Below are positions 5,123-5,396 of a stretch of 5,396 nucleotides of DNA, piece after piece (within the stretch, counting starts at the first letter, position 1; the number at the start of each line of letters is the position of its first letter). Source of the DNA: an uncultured Bacillota bacterium (lineage in GTDB: Bacteria > Bacillota > Sulfobacillia > UBA995 > UBA9673). Location: the NCBI GenBank assembly GCA_937863905.1, contig CALMHV010000423.1:1-5396 (forward strand), given 5' to 3'. The notes beneath the pieces are model-generated. The model did not search any database and was not told where the DNA came from. It was given only the letters and a program-made list of their open reading frames with translations. The position numbers and the translations under genes are program-made.

Positions 5123-5396
5123 CTAGCTCCGCGTGGCCACGAAGACTAAGACCACCGCGACCAGGATGAGGGCGATCCTCTCGACGGAGAGCTTCTCCGC
5201 GATGCCGGCCACGCCGATGATGGTCACCAGGATGAGGATGGTTGGGCCCACCAGACCCAGGACGGCGTTCAGCCGCAGGGCGTCTTGGACGCGAAACAGC
5301 CGCAGCATGTACAGGGCGGCGGCGCACTCGATGGCCGAAGAGAGGAAACGCAGGGCGGCCATCATCCTCAGCGTCCGAAGCTCCAGGTCCAGGGCG
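5123..5396 (-). CDS. yqhV: YqhV-like (DUF2619) small membrane protein, N-terminus possibly beyond the edge
   Basis: From ATG 5365 the product is 80 aa. It opens with MAALRFLSSAIECAAAL and has LNAVLGLVGPTILILV near residues 32-47, then IALILVAVVLVFVA near 64-77. The pattern 'LRxLSSxIExxAA...NxxLxxVGPxIxI' matches what I recall of Bacillus subtilis YqhV in both order and spacing. Three hydrophobic segments suggest a small inner-membrane protein. Its function is unknown; in B. subtilis it lies between efp and the spoIIIA sporulation operon. The reading frame stays open upstream of ATG 5365 to the window edge, and B. subtilis YqhV has extra N-terminal residues. GAGG directly abuts ATG 5365, too close to serve it well, so the second ATG (5362) or a start outside the window is possible. 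The gene is convergent with comA. Confidence 0.8.
   Translation of the reverse strand, partial: ALDLELRTLRMMAALRFLSSAIECAAALYMLRLFRVQDALRLNAVLGLVGPTILILVTIIGVAGIAEKLSVERIALILVAVVLVFVATRS

Overview
This is a strongly GC-rich bacterial window. Third codon positions are mostly G or C, and GTG is a likely start for at least two genes. It contains six complete or near-complete genes and the tail of a seventh. Two of them point to a high-GC, probably spore-forming Bacillota. The right-hand gene is a close match to the small YqhV (DUF2619) membrane protein of Bacillus and Clostridia. The ComA-type phosphosulfolactate synthase is the type of enzyme that supplies sulfolactate to Bacillus spores. The taxonomic placement is inferred from these families, not from a marker gene.

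Layout, left to right. Positions 1-142 are the last 46 codons of a 4Fe-4S ferredoxin-type protein on the + strand. Positions 143-300 are non-coding and hold a 41-bp GC-rich tandem repeat of about 2.4 copies. Positions 301-1167 (+) encode an alpha/beta hydrolase of the monoacylglycerol-lipase type with an intact Ser-Asp-His triad. Positions 1242-1994 (+) encode a two-helix membrane protein of unknown function that may be co-transcribed with the hydrolase. Seven bases later, and convergent, a ThiF/MoeB/HesA-type adenylyltransferase occupies 2898-2002 (-). It has no cysteine at all and carries a 27-bp in-frame tandem duplication near its N-terminus.

A 32-bp divergent gap separates the ThiF-type gene from a 12-helix MFS transporter at 2931-4151 (+). 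ComA (4237-5079, +) follows after an 85-nt gap that contains a strong hairpin. The YqhV-like gene (5365-5123, -) is convergent with comA, and its true start may lie beyond the right edge.

Functionally the window looks like several small transcription units, not one pathway. The most suggestive pairing is the MFS exporter followed by ComA, which makes (2R)-phospho-3-sulfolactate from sulfite and phosphoenolpyruvate. ComB and ComC, the next enzymes, are not in the window. No rRNA, tRNA, CRISPR array, transposase or phage gene was seen, and I found no convincing new multi-gene system. The best leads are the cysteine-free ThiF-type protein, the MFS-ComA pair and the unknown membrane protein.
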